This document shows, in pieces, positions 43,252 to 53,305 of a DNA stretch of 64,000 bases; the stretch's first letter is position 1; each line of letters begins with the position of its first letter. The notes under the pieces are model-generated. The model saw only the letters and a program-made list of their open reading frames with translations, searched no databases and was not told the origin of the DNA. The DNA comes from Clostridia bacterium (GTDB lineage Bacteria > Bacillota > TC1 > UBA5767): the NCBI GenBank assembly GCA_016887505.1, contig CP069393.1, positions 2,007,001-2,071,000 on the forward strand, given 5' to 3'. The position numbers and the translations under genes are program-made.

Positions 43252-44713
43252 AAGAGAAAAACTGATATTTGAAAAAAGCACACCAGGACACAAAGCCTAC
43301 TTTTTACCGAAAGGTACTACACCCAAGGTTGAAGTAGAGGAGATGATTCCGGCAGAAATGATTCGTAAAGCTGATGCGAGACTGCCTCAAGTAAGCGAAG
43401 TTGACGTTGCTAGACACTTTACTAGATTGTCTAACTTGAACTTTGGTGTGGATACGGGTTTCTATCCTTTGGGCTCCTGTACTATGAAGTATAATCCCAA
43501 GATTAATGAAGCAATGGCTAGAATGCCGGGCTTCATCTGGTTGCATCCTTATCAAGATCCTTCAACCGTGCAGGGCGCAATGCAGCTGATGTACGAACTG
43601 GATGTATCTTTAGCAGAAATTTTGGGTATGGACAAGATGACTTTACAGCCTGCTGCAGGAGCTCATGGCGAACTGACTGGTATTAAAGTTATTAAGGCCT
43701 ACCACGATAAAAGAGGCGATTTTAAGCGAACCAACGTAATTATACCGGATTCAGCGCATGGCACGAATCCAGCGACCACCAAAATGGCTGGACTAAACGT
43801 TATTGAAATTAAATCAAACTCCAATGGCGAAGTGGATGTGGAAGCGTTAAGAGCAGTAGTCGGTGATGATACGGCAGCCTTGATGCTTACCAACCCCAAC
43901 ACCTTGGGATTGTTTGAAAGCCAAATTAAGGAAATTGCTGAAATTGTACATGATGCCGGCGGTTTACTCTACTACGATGGTGCCAATGCCAATGCCATCA
44001 TGGGTATATCTCGTCCTGGCGATATGGGCTTTGATGTAGTTCACACAAATCTGCACAAGACCTTCAGTACACCACACGGTGGTGGTGGCCCTGGCGCAGG
44101 TCCTGTAGGCGTGAAGGCCTTCTTGGCTCCATTCCTGCCGAAACCGACAGTGGAATACAATGATATTGAAGACGAGTACTATTTCGATTACGATCGTCCA
44201 GATTCCATTGGCCGTATGAAAGCCTACTATGGTAACTTTGCTGTATTGGTGAGAGCATATTGCTATATTCGGGCTCTCGGTGCAGCTGGTATCAAAGAAG
44301 CTGCCGAAATGGCAGTTCTGAATGCCAATTACTTAAAGGCATTGATATCTGAACATTATGAAATTGCGCAGGATCGTCTCTGTAAACACGAGTTCGTAGC
44401 GACATCGAAACGCCAGCATGAATACGGTGTACATACCACAGACATTGCTAAGCGGATGCTAGACTATGGCTACCATCCACCTACAATCTATTTCCCCTTG
44501 ATTGTGGATGAGGCTATGATGTTTGAACCAACTGAGACAGAATCGAAGGAAACCTTGGATGAATTTGCAGATGTAATGGCCAAGATTGCCAAAGAGTGCA
44601 TTGAGGAAACGGATAAAGTTAAGAATGCTCCGAGTTGCACTGTAATTGGTAGACCGGATGAAGTGAAGGCTGCAAAAGACCAAATTCTTCGCTGGACCGA
44701 ATTCAAATTATAA
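43232..44713 (+). CDS. gcvPB: glycine dehydrogenase (decarboxylating) subunit 2
   Basis: A 493-residue C-terminal half of P protein carrying the PLP site: Lys276 in [20 protein letters not shown], with DSAHGTNPA near 173-181 and [12 protein letters not shown] near 247. The N-terminal [16 protein letters not shown] is conserved. It pairs with GcvPA, whose gene overlaps its start by 20 bases. It closes the operon, and a perfect-palindrome terminator follows. GcvH and lipoylation enzymes needed for the complex must be encoded elsewhere. Confidence 0.96.
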   Translation: MNSCLSKREKLIFEKSTPGHKAYFLPKGTTPKVEVEEMIPAEMIRKADARLPQVSEVDVARHFTRLSNLNFGVDTGFYPLGSCTMKYNPKINEAMARMPGFIWLHPYQDPSTVQGAMQLMYELDVSLAEILGMDKMTLQPAAGAHGELTGIKVIKAYHDKRGDFKRTNVIIPDSAHGTNPATTKMAGLNVIEIKSNSNGEVDVEALRAVVGDDTAALMLTNPNTLGLFESQIKEIAEIVHDAGGLLYYDGANANAIMGISRPGDMGFDVVHTNLHKTFSTPHGGGGPGAGPVGVKAFLAPFLPKPTVEYNDIEDEYYFDYDRPDSIGRMKAYYGNFAVLVRAYCYIRALGAAGIKEAAEMAVLNANYLKALISEHYEIAQDRLCKHEFVATSKRQHEYGVHTTDIAKRMLDYGYHPPTIYFPLIVDEAMMFEPTETESKETLDEFADVMAKIAKECIEETDKVKNAPSCTVIGRPDEVKAAKDQILRWTEFKL

Positions 44714-44725
44714 AAAGAAAAAGTA

Positions 44726-44759
44726 AGCGAAGCAGAGATATCTCTGCTTCGCTATTTTT
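44726..44759 (+). terminator. terminator of the glycine cleavage operon
   Basis: A perfect palindrome (AGCGAAGCAGAGAT and its complement, 44726-44753) followed by ATTTTTA, 13 bases after gcvPB. Confidence 0.92.
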
Positions 44760-44796
44760 ATGATAAAATAAGCTCAGTAAGCGAAAGGAAACAGTC

Positions 44797-45483
44797 ATGA
44801 AAAAGATTTTGGTAGTAGACGATGAGCCGAATATCGTCGAACTGATAACGTACAATCTAAAGAAAGAAGGATACCAGGTCACGAGTGCACCGGATGGTAG
44901 TGCAGCTTGGGAACTTCTTGAAAAGAACTATTTTGATATGGTTTTGTTGGATATTATGCTGCCAGGCATTGATGGCTTGTCGCTTTGCCGAAAGATTCGG
45001 GAGAAAAGTAATATTCCCGTCATGATGATTAGTGCAAAAATCGAGGAGTTTGATAAGGTGTTAGCCCTCGAACTAGGAGCAGATGACTACATGACCAAGC
45101 CCTTTTCAGTGCGAGAGCTAGTGGCTCGGGTAAAAGCAGTATTACGCCGCACCGTGGAAAGCAAAGAAAGCCAGGAGGGGGACATCATACAGTTCAAGGA
45201 ATTAACCTTACTTCCCCTGGAGCATACGTTTTTGCTGGGAGAAAAAGAAATTGTTTTGACACTTACTGAATATCAAATTATTGAGCTATTGCTAAAAAAT
45301 CCCGGCAAGGTTATGAGCAGGGATATCTTGACAGAATATATTTGGGGCACTGACTTTTTTGGTGATACTCGAACCATTGATGTGCACATACGACATCTAA
45401 GAGAGAAAATTGAGTTAGATCCCAGTAATCCTGAATATATTGTGACCATTCGTGGTGTTGGATATAAGCTACAGGAGAAATAG
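44797..45483 (+). CDS. PhoP/WalR-like response regulator
   Basis: A 228-residue OmpR-family regulator. The receiver domain has Asp8-Asp9, phosphoacceptor Asp52 in VLLDIMLPG and Lys101 in TKPF. The C-terminal winged helix (about 130-226) contains LTEYQIIELLLKNPGKVMSR and TIDVHIRHLREKIE. The kinase gene begins directly after its stop codon. The kinase's layout suggests a PhoR or WalK-like envelope or phosphate sensor, but no phosphate genes are nearby, so the signal is open. Confidence 0.93.
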   Translation: MKKILVVDDEPNIVELITYNLKKEGYQVTSAPDGSAAWELLEKNYFDMVLLDIMLPGIDGLSLCRKIREKSNIPVMMISAKIEEFDKVLALELGADDYMTKPFSVRELVARVKAVLRRTVESKESQEGDIIQFKELTLLPLEHTFLLGEKEIVLTLTEYQIIELLLKNPGKVMSRDILTEYIWGTDFFGDTRTIDVHIRHLREKIELDPSNPEYIVTIRGVGYKLQEK

Positions 45484-47280
45484 ATGAAAAAAATAAGTCA
45501 TAAACTGTTAGCCAGTTATCTAGGCATCATCGTAGTTACTTTTTTGGTGTTTGCCCTGATGTTTACCAGCTATTATCGCTCTTATAATGTGGAGGTTATC
45601 CATAAAGAGCTAGAAGACCAAAGCCTATCTATCATGCAGACACTAGAGGTACTACTAGCAGATGAAGAAGCAAGTCTGGATGACGCTCGTATTGAAGAAT
45701 ATATGAAAGCACTTAGCGATACGGTTGGCTATCGGGTAACGGTTATCGATCCCCAGGGACAAGTATTTATTGAGACGAATCGCAACAAGGATACCATGGA
45801 AAACCACATAGACCGCCAAGAATTTATTGATGCGGCTGAAAATGGGCTTGGTATGGAAGTTCGATCTTCTGTCTCCATGGGTCAAGAATATATCTATGTT
45901 GCTCGTCCAGTATATCGAGAGGGTGAACTAGTAGCCTTCGTCCGCTTGAGTGTAACCCTGAAAGGCGCGAAGGGCATGCCGGAACAATTGGCAATCTCTC
46001 TTCGACTGTCCATGCTGGTGGCTAGCCTAATCGCCTTGCTAACAGCAGGCTACTTGTCTAGGACCATTTCAAAGCCGATTCTGCAAATTGCTGAGGTGAC
46101 CAAAAAGGTGCAACAAGGTGATTTTAATCTCAAGGTATATCCCCAAAGTAGAGATGAGATTGGCATGTTGGCTCAGGGTATAAATCAGATGACTTCAAGC
46201 TTGCAGGGAACAATGAATCGTTTGCACAGTGCGAGGATAGAATTGGAGAGCATTCTGAATAATTTGAGTAATGGTGTGGTAATGCTGGGTTGTAGTGGAG
46301 AGATTCGGGCTATAAACCAACCTGCCGGTCAAATCTTCCATGTGGTTCCTGAAAAAGTCTTGGGACAGAATCATCTCCAGGCATTGAAGAACCATACGAT
46401 TGATAGGGGATTTTGTGAGCTTAAAAAGACCCATGAAGTGCAGCACTTGAATCTAGATTGGTTGGGTGAAGGCCGAAGGTATTATGAATTGGTGATGATA
46501 CCGATTCTAAATGGGGACGAACTAGAGTCCGTGGTAGTCTCCATTTACGATATCACTGAGATCAAGCTAGCGGAAATAATTCGAACGGAATTCGTATCCA
46601 ATGCTTCTCATGAATTGAAGACACCGCTTACGGCCATCAAGGGATTTACGGAGACATTATTAGATGGAGCCATGGACGATAAGGAAACCTTGAAACGCTT
46701 TTTGATTATCATTGATAAAGAAACTACTCGACTGGTTCGTCTGGCAGAAGACCTACTTAGTCTTGCAAGATTAGAGAAAAAGACGCTTAGAATCGAGAGA
46801 CTTCCTTTTAATGTAAAAGAGACAGTCCAGAAACTAAAAGAGCAGTTCCAACCGATGATGATGGATAGAAACTTGAATCTTACGGTAGATATAGTGGAAA
46901 ATTTACCTGAAATAGAAGCGGATGAAATATGGATTAATCAAGTAATGGTCAATCTGTTGGAAAATTCCATCAAGTATAGTGAGGATGGAACAAATATCAA
47001 CATACAGATATCCTATGACCAAGAAAAAAATTCTGTTTGCATACGCGTAACAGACCAAGGGGTTGGTATTCCAGATGATGAAAAAGAAAGAGTATTTGAG
47101 AGATTCTATCGTGTTAATAAGAACCGATCCCGGGAAACTGGGGGGACTGGCTTAGGCCTATCTATTGTCAAGCATGTGGTAGAGGCGCACCAAGGGACAC
47201 TAGGTATAGTCGACCATGAACCGCAAGGAACAACGGTATGGTTTTGCTTACCCATAAAGGAGGAACAGCATGAGAATTGA
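45484..47280 (+). CDS. PhoR/WalK-like sensor histidine kinase with PAS domain
   Basis: A 598-residue sensor kinase. Membrane helices at about 11-31 and 172-191 flank an extracytoplasmic domain of about 140 residues. HAMP is at about 192-245 and a PAS domain at about 253-365 (LSNGVVMLGCSGEIRAINQP). HisKA has His376 in FVSNASHELKTPLTAIKGF, and the ATPase domain shows NLLENSIKYS and GGTGLGLSIVKHVVEAH. The order of domains is that of PhoR and WalK. It overlaps the start of the homocysteine methyltransferase gene by 11 bases, which may place that gene in the same transcript. Confidence 0.94.
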   Translation: MKKISHKLLASYLGIIVVTFLVFALMFTSYYRSYNVEVIHKELEDQSLSIMQTLEVLLADEEASLDDARIEEYMKALSDTVGYRVTVIDPQGQVFIETNRNKDTMENHIDRQEFIDAAENGLGMEVRSSVSMGQEYIYVARPVYREGELVAFVRLSVTLKGAKGMPEQLAISLRLSMLVASLIALLTAGYLSRTISKPILQIAEVTKKVQQGDFNLKVYPQSRDEIGMLAQGINQMTSSLQGTMNRLHSARIELESILNNLSNGVVMLGCSGEIRAINQPAGQIFHVVPEKVLGQNHLQALKNHTIDRGFCELKKTHEVQHLNLDWLGEGRRYYELVMIPILNGDELESVVVSIYDITEIKLAEIIRTEFVSNASHELKTPLTAIKGFTETLLDGAMDDKETLKRFLIIIDKETTRLVRLAEDLLSLARLEKKTLRIERLPFNVKETVQKLKEQFQPMMMDRNLNLTVDIVENLPEIEADEIWINQVMVNLLENSIKYSEDGTNINIQISYDQEKNSVCIRVTDQGVGIPDDEKERVFERFYRVNKNRSRETGGTGLGLSIVKHVVEAHQGTLGIVDHEPQGTTVWFCLPIKEEQHEN

Positions 47281-48817
47281 ATTTGACAAGCAAAAAATAT
47301 TGGTATGTGATGGAGCAATGGGTACCATGATTTATGAGTCTGGGGTTGAAATTAAAAGCTGCCCGGAGTTATTAAATGAAACCAACCCTGAGGTAATCCG
47401 AAATATCCATACAGCGTATATAGAAAGTGGAGCCAATATTATAGAGACCAATACCTTTGGGGGATCACCCCTGAAGCTTGGTGAATACGATTTGGCGGAT
47501 AGAGCGTATGACCTGTGCAAATTAGGAGCTCAAATCGCTAGAGAGGCAGCAGGCAGTCAAGCCTTGGTCGCTGGATCAGTGGGGTCTACTGGAAAGCTAA
47601 TTGCACCAATGGGAGAATACAGCTTTGATGAAGTACTAAAAGCGTTTCAGGTGCAGATGCAAGGCCTTGCGGATGGCGGTGTGGACCTGTATCTACTTGA
47701 AACCATGATGGAGATTACAGAACTGAAGGCAGCTTACTTAGCCGCAAGAGATGTAGCTCCCGATATTCCAGTAATTTGTCAGATGACATACACAGATTGC
47801 GGGGCTACAGTAATGGGAACGACACCTGAAATCGCAGCTTCGGTCATGGAAGGAATGGGTGCAGATTATATTGGTGTGAACTGCTCTACAGGACCTGCGG
47901 GACTCTTAGCTGTAGTCAAACGTATGGGTGCAGTGACCAATGTGCCGCTAACTGTCCAACCGAATGCGGGGTTACCTGAGATGGAAAATGATCATGTAGT
48001 ATATAGGGAAACGCCAGAAACCATGGCCCTTTTTGTGCCAGAATTTGTAAAGGCTGGCGCCAAAATTGTGGGTGGCTGCTGTGGTACAACACCGAAGCAT
48101 ATCAAGGCGATTGCTATGGCTAGTGCGGAATGTGTTTATGCTGAACCAGTTGGAGAAAAGCCAGTTGCGTTATGCTCTAGAAGAGTACGCAAGGTATTGG
48201 GAGAGGAACAGATTAGGGCGGCCAGTCTCGAAGCTGGCGAAGAGACGAAGAGTTTGTGCCAAGCGGAAGACAGCCGGCGGTTAACCAAAATTCTGAGAAA
48301 ACAAATCAAAAGCGGAGCCAACTGCTTATATATCGCTCTACCAGAATCATATCTAAGCGAAGAGCTGGCTACCCAACTGATGCTAGGTTTGAATGGTCCA
48401 CTGAATTTGCCATTGGTGCTTTCTAGGGTTTGTGGAAAACATTTGGAAAGGTTACTCATGCTTGCTAGTGGGAACGCCTTGATTGGTGACGTTCGTATGG
48501 AGGATTTCGATGCCATGCTGACGATTGCCAAACGTTATGGGGCTGGACTAGGGCTTCGTCCCCGCAATGAGGAAGAACTTTCTTCCTGTGAAGCACTAAT
48601 AGAAAGGGCTGTAAGCGAAGGCCTTGCCCGAGGGTTGCTGTTGATTGATATTGGTGACTTGCTTGAAATCGATGGAAGTAGTGCTTGGGCTGCAAAAGCA
48701 AGAAATCTAAGCCGATATATTATGCTTCATTTGGATTCTATGCCAGAGGATTTGGCAGCTTCTGAGATAGAATTGGTAATTGCCGATTTCCGGAAGGAAA
48801 GATTTCAGGGACTATAA
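47270..48817 (+). CDS. homocysteine S-methyltransferase with degenerate pterin-like C-terminal domain
   Basis: A 515-residue protein. Residues 1-285 form a homocysteine S-methyltransferase barrel. GAMGTMIYESG is near 15, and the zinc ligands Cys205 (GVNCSTGP), Cys270 and Cys271 (GGCCGTTP) are all present, so methyl transfer to homocysteine is likely. Residues about 300-515 look like a worn pterin-binding barrel: the strand and helix pattern follows MetH (RRLTKILRKQIKSGANCLYI; NALIGDVRMEDFDAMLTIAK; RGLLLIDIGDL), but the substrate-binding Asp and Asn residues are missing. It could be a MetH-like N-terminal part lacking cobalamin domains, or an enzyme using another methyl donor. It overlaps the kinase by 11 bases; ispE starts 2 bases after its stop. 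Confidence 0.82.
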   Translation: MRIEFDKQKILVCDGAMGTMIYESGVEIKSCPELLNETNPEVIRNIHTAYIESGANIIETNTFGGSPLKLGEYDLADRAYDLCKLGAQIAREAAGSQALVAGSVGSTGKLIAPMGEYSFDEVLKAFQVQMQGLADGGVDLYLLETMMEITELKAAYLAARDVAPDIPVICQMTYTDCGATVMGTTPEIAASVMEGMGADYIGVNCSTGPAGLLAVVKRMGAVTNVPLTVQPNAGLPEMENDHVVYRETPETMALFVPEFVKAGAKIVGGCCGTTPKHIKAIAMASAECVYAEPVGEKPVALCSRRVRKVLGEEQIRAASLEAGEETKSLCQAEDSRRLTKILRKQIKSGANCLYIALPESYLSEELATQLMLGLNGPLNLPLVLSRVCGKHLERLLMLASGNALIGDVRMEDFDAMLTIAKRYGAGLGLRPRNEEELSSCEALIERAVSEGLARGLLLIDIGDLLEIDGSSAWAAKARNLSRYIMLHLDSMPEDLAASEIELVIADFRKERFQGL

Positions 48818-48818
48818 T

Positions 48819-49685
48819 ATGAAGGAACTAAGGGAGTTGGCTTATGCCAAGATAAATCTAAGTATTGATGTGTTGGGGGTTCGTCCGGATGGATATCATG
48901 AGGTGGAGATGGTCATGCAATCTGTGGATCTTTGTGATGAACTTATCCTTTCTTTGCGAGACGATGAACAGATTCATCTCGATTGCGAAAAGGCGGTGAC
49001 GAGTGACCCAGAAGATAACCTGGTATTGCAGACAGCTAGATTGCTAAAAAAAAGATATTCAGTCAAAAAGGGTGCAGACCTTACTTTGCTAAAACGGATT
49101 CCAGTTCAAGCTGGACTGGGTGGGGGCAGCTCAGATGCAGCGGCTACGTTAAGAGGGCTGAACCACCTATGGAAGTTAGAGCTTGTACCGGAGGAATTGG
49201 AACATTTGGCTGCTGAACTCGGGTCGGATATACCGTATTGTATACAAGGCGGTACGGCGTTTGCTTTTGGGCGAGGAGAAAAAGTGAGAAAAATTCCTTC
49301 CTTTGGCCGGTGGAACATGTTACTCATTAAACCATCCTTCGGCCTATCGACCCCAAAAGTATATCGCGAATTTGATAAACGAGAGCATAAGGTGCGATAC
49401 GCTTCACGAGCTATTGAAAATGAATTAAGGGAAAGAAAGAGGATACGTTTTTCTAGGTTGAAGGATTTTCTTCATAATGATTTACAACAGATAAGCTGTG
49501 GGCTTAGTCCTGAAGTAGGTCAGTTGATTCTTAGCCTTGAAAATCGAGGAGCAGTCGCCTTGATGTGTGGTAGTGGCCCCACTGTCATGGGCATCTTTGA
49601 GGATGGGAAGGACAGAGAAAAAGCATGTAAAGATTACCTTGATGCAGGATATCGATGCTATTTAGTGCAAACAATATCATATTAA
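48819..49685 (+). CDS. ispE: 4-diphosphocytidyl-2-C-methyl-D-erythritol kinase
   Basis: A 288-residue GHMP-family kinase of the non-mevalonate isoprenoid pathway; it phosphorylates CDP-methylerythritol at the 2-position. N-terminal AYAKINLSIDVLGVRPDGYH is diagnostic, and the ATP loop is PVQAGLGGGSSDAAATLRGL. The C-terminal GHMP motif ALMCGSGPTVMGIF is present. The ATG at 48819 gives the normal length; a longer reading back to 48780 overlaps the previous gene. It opens the block that matches the Bacillus order ispE-spoVG-glmU-prs. Confidence 0.95.
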   Translation: MKELRELAYAKINLSIDVLGVRPDGYHEVEMVMQSVDLCDELILSLRDDEQIHLDCEKAVTSDPEDNLVLQTARLLKKRYSVKKGADLTLLKRIPVQAGLGGGSSDAAATLRGLNHLWKLELVPEELEHLAAELGSDIPYCIQGGTAFAFGRGEKVRKIPSFGRWNMLLIKPSFGLSTPKVYREFDKREHKVRYASRAIENELRERKRIRFSRLKDFLHNDLQQISCGLSPEVGQLILSLENRGAVALMCGSGPTVMGIFEDGKDREKACKDYLDAGYRCYLVQTISY

Positions 49686-49774
49686 ATTCATATTCTTGCA
49701 GGAATTACGCACCATCTGTCGAAAGAGTAGGTTGAGCAACCATTAATAACAACGTTGAGAAAGGGTGAAACAGT

Positions 49775-50122
49775 ATGGTAAACGTAACAGACGTACGCGT
49801 TCGCAGAATCAACCAAGAAGGAAGAATGAAGGCGATTGTTTCAGTGACAGTTGATGATGCTTTTGTGATTCATGACGTAAAAGTAGTGGAAGGGCAGAAT
49901 GGCCTATTCGTGGCGATGCCCAGCCGTAAGATGCCCGATGGCGACTACCGAGATATTGCCCACCCCATCAATTCGGAAGCTCGTTCGATTATTCAGCAGA
50001 ATGTTCTAGAGGCCTATGACCGTGCCCTGGCAGAACTGGAGGCTGAAAAAGAAGAGGAAGAAGAAGTGGAAGTATTTGTTGAGGAAGAAGTGAATACGGA
50101 AGAAGCAGCGGTTGTGGAATAA
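49775..50122 (+). CDS. spoVG: SpoVG
   Basis: A 115-residue nucleic-acid-binding regulator. The core (1-85: [54 protein letters not shown]) is highly conserved, and the C-terminal 30 residues are a Glu/Val-rich acidic tail. SpoVG affects sporulation septation and, in many Firmicutes, RNA-level regulation. Its place between ispE and glmU is the same as in Bacillus. An AGGAATT element lies at 49700-49706 in the upstream gap and could be part of a sigma-H-like promoter, but the match is weak. A strong terminator follows. Confidence 0.95.
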   Translation: MVNVTDVRVRRINQEGRMKAIVSVTVDDAFVIHDVKVVEGQNGLFVAMPSRKMPDGDYRDIAHPINSEARSIIQQNVLEAYDRALAELEAEKEEEEEVEVFVEEEVNTEEAAVVE

Positions 50123-50130
50123 TTGAATTC

Positions 50131-50157
50131 AAGAGTCCTTCGGGACTCTTTTTTTTA
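50131..50157 (+). terminator. terminator after spoVG, with a competing downstream arm
   Basis: AAGAGTCC-TTCG-GGACTCTT followed by TTTTTT. GGGACTC of its right arm can also pair with GAGTCCC at 50166-50172. Confidence 0.88.
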
Positions 50158-50344
50158 TTAAAAGGGAGTCCCATTTGTGATTGCGGATGATTGCTTTGCC
50201 TAACGAACGGGTCGGTAATAATGTGACGAGGAGAATTGTAGATTTTAATAACTGAATTTAGGTATTTTTTCAAGGTAGTATCTGTAGATATTAGTAGAAT
50301 ATGGTAGAATATGGCAGGAGAATTTGCGAAGTGAGGAGATATAG

Positions 50345-51703
50345 ATGAAGATAAAAGCAGTTATTTTGGCAGCAGGCAAGGGTACACGTATGAAATCCGA
50401 CGTTCCGAAGGTGTTACATAAAATTTTAGACCGAGAAATAATTCATTATGTTCTTGAGGCGGTGGCCGGTCAGACGGATGAAAAGCCAGTGGTGGTTATT
50501 GGTCATGGTGGTGAAGAGGTCAAAGAGGCTTTGGAAGACCGTGCAGAGACAGTTTGGCAAAGAGAGCAGCTGGGCACGGGACATGGTCTGATGATGGCCC
50601 GAGAAGCTATTGCAGGAAGTGATCAAGTTATCGTGATGTGTGGTGATACCCCGCTTATTCGTAAGGAGACCATTGCTTCTTTGGTATCAGAGCATAATCT
50701 ACAGGGTAATAAGGCAACTGTGCTCAGTGTAATTATGGATAATCCATATGGTTATGGACGAATCGTTAAACAAGCGGGGCAGGTTGCTGGCATTGTAGAA
50801 GAAAAGGATGCCAGTGAAGAGGTCCGGACTATTCAGGAGATCAATTCTGGGATGTACTGCTTTCAGACGAAAGAACTGTTGAGTGTACTAGACCAACTTG
50901 AGCCTAAAAATGCCCAGGGAGAATACTACCTTACAGATGTATTATCCATACTGTATAAGCAAGGGGATAAAGTAGGAGCCTACCTGGCATCGGATGCATC
51001 AGAAATAGCTGGAATTAACGACAGAGTTCAGTTGGCCGAGGCAGCAGCACAAATGCAGATGCGTATCAATGAAGAGTGGATGAAAAAGGGTGTTACTATG
51101 GTAAATCCCTCTTGTGTATATATTGGAATTGATGTTATGCTATCTAAGGATGTAGAGATTTGGCCTGGTGTTATCTTAGAAGGTGATACCGTCGTGGGAG
51201 AAGCGACATATTTAGGGCCAAATTGCAGACTGAAAAATGCACATATAGGGGCACGTTGCCACCTTGATACTGCTATCGTTCTAGACAGTTCCATGAAGGA
51301 TGATTGTACCATTGGGCCCTTTGCCTATATCCGACCGGGTTCAAGTCTTGCAAACCGGGTAAAAATTGGTGATTTTGTGGAAATCAAAAAAACCAGCGTG
51401 GATGAAGGCAGCAAACTTCCACACCATAGTTATATCGGAGACGCCATCATTGGCAAAGGTGTGAATATCGGTGCGGGAACCATCACCTGCAACTATGATG
51501 GGGTGAATAAGTATCAGACCAAGATAGAAGACGGCGTATTTGTTGGAAGTAATTCCAATCTGGTCGCGCCGGTTCATCTAGAGAAGCGGGCATATGTAGC
51601 TGCCGGCTCGACCATTACCGATGACGTTCCAGGTGAAACGTTAGCGGTTGCTAGAGGGAGACAGAAGAACCTGCCAGACTGGAGAAAGAAAAAGGGGATT
51701 TAG
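50345..51703 (+). CDS. glmU: bifunctional GlmU (glucosamine-1-phosphate acetyltransferase / GlcNAc-1-phosphate uridylyltransferase)
   Basis: A 452-residue enzyme for the last two steps of UDP-GlcNAc synthesis, the precursor of peptidoglycan. The N-terminal pyrophosphorylase has [11 protein letters not shown] at 8-18 and GTGHGLMMA near 78. The C-terminal left-handed beta-helix begins near 250 with hexapeptide repeats and contains the acetyltransferase His in [10 protein letters not shown] and [13 protein letters not shown]. Length is normal. The 222 bases upstream hold the spoVG terminator and no other gene. prs follows after 8 bases. Confidence 0.96.
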   Translation: MKIKAVILAAGKGTRMKSDVPKVLHKILDREIIHYVLEAVAGQTDEKPVVVIGHGGEEVKEALEDRAETVWQREQLGTGHGLMMAREAIAGSDQVIVMCGDTPLIRKETIASLVSEHNLQGNKATVLSVIMDNPYGYGRIVKQAGQVAGIVEEKDASEEVRTIQEINSGMYCFQTKELLSVLDQLEPKNAQGEYYLTDVLSILYKQGDKVGAYLASDASEIAGINDRVQLAEAAAQMQMRINEEWMKKGVTMVNPSCVYIGIDVMLSKDVEIWPGVILEGDTVVGEATYLGPNCRLKNAHIGARCHLDTAIVLDSSMKDDCTIGPFAYIRPGSSLANRVKIGDFVEIKKTSVDEGSKLPHHSYIGDAIIGKGVNIGAGTITCNYDGVNKYQTKIEDGVFVGSNSNLVAPVHLEKRAYVAAGSTITDDVPGETLAVARGRQKNLPDWRKKKGI

Positions 51704-51711
51704 GGGGAGAC

Positions 51712-52692
51712 ATGTGCGAAACGAGTAACAAACAGAAGTTAATGATATTTACTGGTAATTCTAATCCGGAATTGGCCAAGGAAATAGCACAAGAATTGGG
51801 TGCTAGACTTGGAATCGCTGAGGTGAAAAAGTTCAGCGATGGGGAGATTTTCCTAAATATCGGAGAGAGCGTGCGCGGAGCTGATGTATATATCGTTCAA
51901 CCAACATCAAGACCGGTTAACGACAACTTGATGGAACTATTGATTATGATTGATGCCATGCGTAGAGCTTCAGCCAGACGTATCACGGCTGTTATACCGT
52001 ACTACGGCTATGCTAGGCAGGAAAGAAAATCCAAATCTAGAGATCCAATCTCTGCAAAGCTGGTAGCCAACCTTATTACGGCAGCGGGTGCAAGAAGAGT
52101 GTTGACAATGGATCTTCATGCGAAAGCCATTCAGGGATTTTTCGATATTCCTGTTGATCATTTGGTAGGAGCCCCCATCATTGCGGACTATATCTGTGAC
52201 AGGGACTATGTTAATCCAGTAGTGGTCGCTCCAGATTTGGGCGGTGTGACTAGAGCTAGAGATTTGGCGTATCGTATTGGTACAGATATTGCGATTATTG
52301 ATAAAAGACGACCCAAAGAGAATGTTGCAGAAATCATGAATGTGCTGGGAGAAATTGAAGGCAGAACCTGTATCATGTTAGATGATATGATTGATACGGC
52401 TGGTACCATTACCAAAGGTGCTGAAGCTTTGATGCAGCGGGGTGCTAAAGAAGTTATTGCTTGCTGTACCCACCCAATTCTTTCCGGACCGGCGTTTGAA
52501 CGTTTGGAAAACTCTGTGATTTCTGAGGTTATCGTGACCAATACCATCCATATTGATGAGGAGAATCTGTTAGATAAGATGACAGTTCTTTCAGTGGCTC
52601 CCTTATTTGCGAAGGCCATTGACCGTATTGCAAGTGATGAATCGATTAGTGTATTGTTTACAGCGAAACCCAAACTGAAATCTGAAGATTAA
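51712..52692 (+). CDS. prs: ribose-phosphate pyrophosphokinase
   Basis: A 326-residue PRPP synthetase: ribose-5-phosphate plus ATP gives PRPP for nucleotide, His and Trp synthesis. Conserved elements are [40 protein letters not shown], the metal site [19 protein letters not shown], and the PRPP loop [26 protein letters not shown] lies before the ATG. As in Bacillus it follows glmU. The ctc gene found next in Bacillus is absent; pth follows instead. Confidence 0.96.
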   Translation: MCETSNKQKLMIFTGNSNPELAKEIAQELGARLGIAEVKKFSDGEIFLNIGESVRGADVYIVQPTSRPVNDNLMELLIMIDAMRRASARRITAVIPYYGYARQERKSKSRDPISAKLVANLITAAGARRVLTMDLHAKAIQGFFDIPVDHLVGAPIIADYICDRDYVNPVVVAPDLGGVTRARDLAYRIGTDIAIIDKRRPKENVAEIMNVLGEIEGRTCIMLDDMIDTAGTITKGAEALMQRGAKEVIACCTHPILSGPAFERLENSVISEVIVTNTIHIDEENLLDKMTVLSVAPLFAKAIDRIASDESISVLFTAKPKLKSED

Positions 52693-52696
52693 AAAA

Positions 52697-52722
52697 AAGC
52701 CCCGGTTTCGACCGGGGCCTTG
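52697..52722. terminator. hairpin between prs and pth
   Basis: GCCCCGGT-TTCG-ACCGGGGC with an A-run upstream but only CTTGTTC downstream. On the plus strand it is a weak terminator and may set the prs:pth ratio; on the minus strand it would be strong, though no minus-strand gene is seen here. Confidence 0.65.
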
Positions 52723-52742
52723 TTCACTTATGGAGTATAGAG

Positions 52743-53303
52743 ATGAAGTTAATTGTAGGCCTGGGAAATCCAGGCAAAGAATATGAATCAACCCGACATA
52801 ATATGGGATTTATGGCATTGGACTTGTTGGCTGAAAAGTTGGGTGCTTCTTTTGTAGAGAAAAAAAAGCATAACGCCATGGTGGCTAGTGCGCTAGTCGA
52901 TGGAGAAAAACTACTTTTGGTCAAACCGCTGACGTTTATGAATGCCAGCGGCGAAGCAGTACGTTCCCTGCGTGATTATTACGATGTGGATGTGAAGGAT
53001 CTGGTAGTCCTTGTGGATGATTTGACCTTGAATCCTGGGGTGCTTCGGATACGAGGCAAGGGAAGCTCGGGAGGCCAAAAAGGCATTGCGAGTGTAATTG
53101 AGCATTTGGGCACTCAAGATTTTGCTCGCATTAAGATGGGGATTGGGAAACCACAGTATGGTTCGGCAATACCACATGTCCTAGGTCACTTTTCCGATGA
53201 AGAATGGGATGCGGCGCAACAGGCCGTAAACCGTGCAGCTGAAGCAGTGCTCTACTTACTAAAAGAAGGCACTTACAAGGCGATGAATGAGTATAATGGA
53301 TAA
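52743..53303 (+). CDS. pth: peptidyl-tRNA hydrolase
   Basis: A 186-residue enzyme that releases stalled peptidyl-tRNA by hydrolysing the ester bond. The signature is at the N-terminus (LIVGLGNPGKEYESTRHNMG) with Asn9 and catalytic His19; PLTFMNASGEAV and VLVDDLTLNPGVLRIRGKGS carry the substrate-binding Asn and Asp residues. Length is normal. mfd begins 2 bases after the stop codon. Confidence 0.96.
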   Translation: MKLIVGLGNPGKEYESTRHNMGFMALDLLAEKLGASFVEKKKHNAMVASALVDGEKLLLVKPLTFMNASGEAVRSLRDYYDVDVKDLVVLVDDLTLNPGVLRIRGKGSSGGQKGIASVIEHLGTQDFARIKMGIGKPQYGSAIPHVLGHFSDEEWDAAQQAVNRAAEAVLYLLKEGTYKAMNEYNG

Positions 53304-53305
53304 CT

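Noticed and set aside
49700-49726. Sigma-H promoter before spoVG
   Set aside because: AGGAATT is a fair -35 match, but the -10 region (GAAAGAG) departs from the GAAT consensus; too weak to list as a feature.
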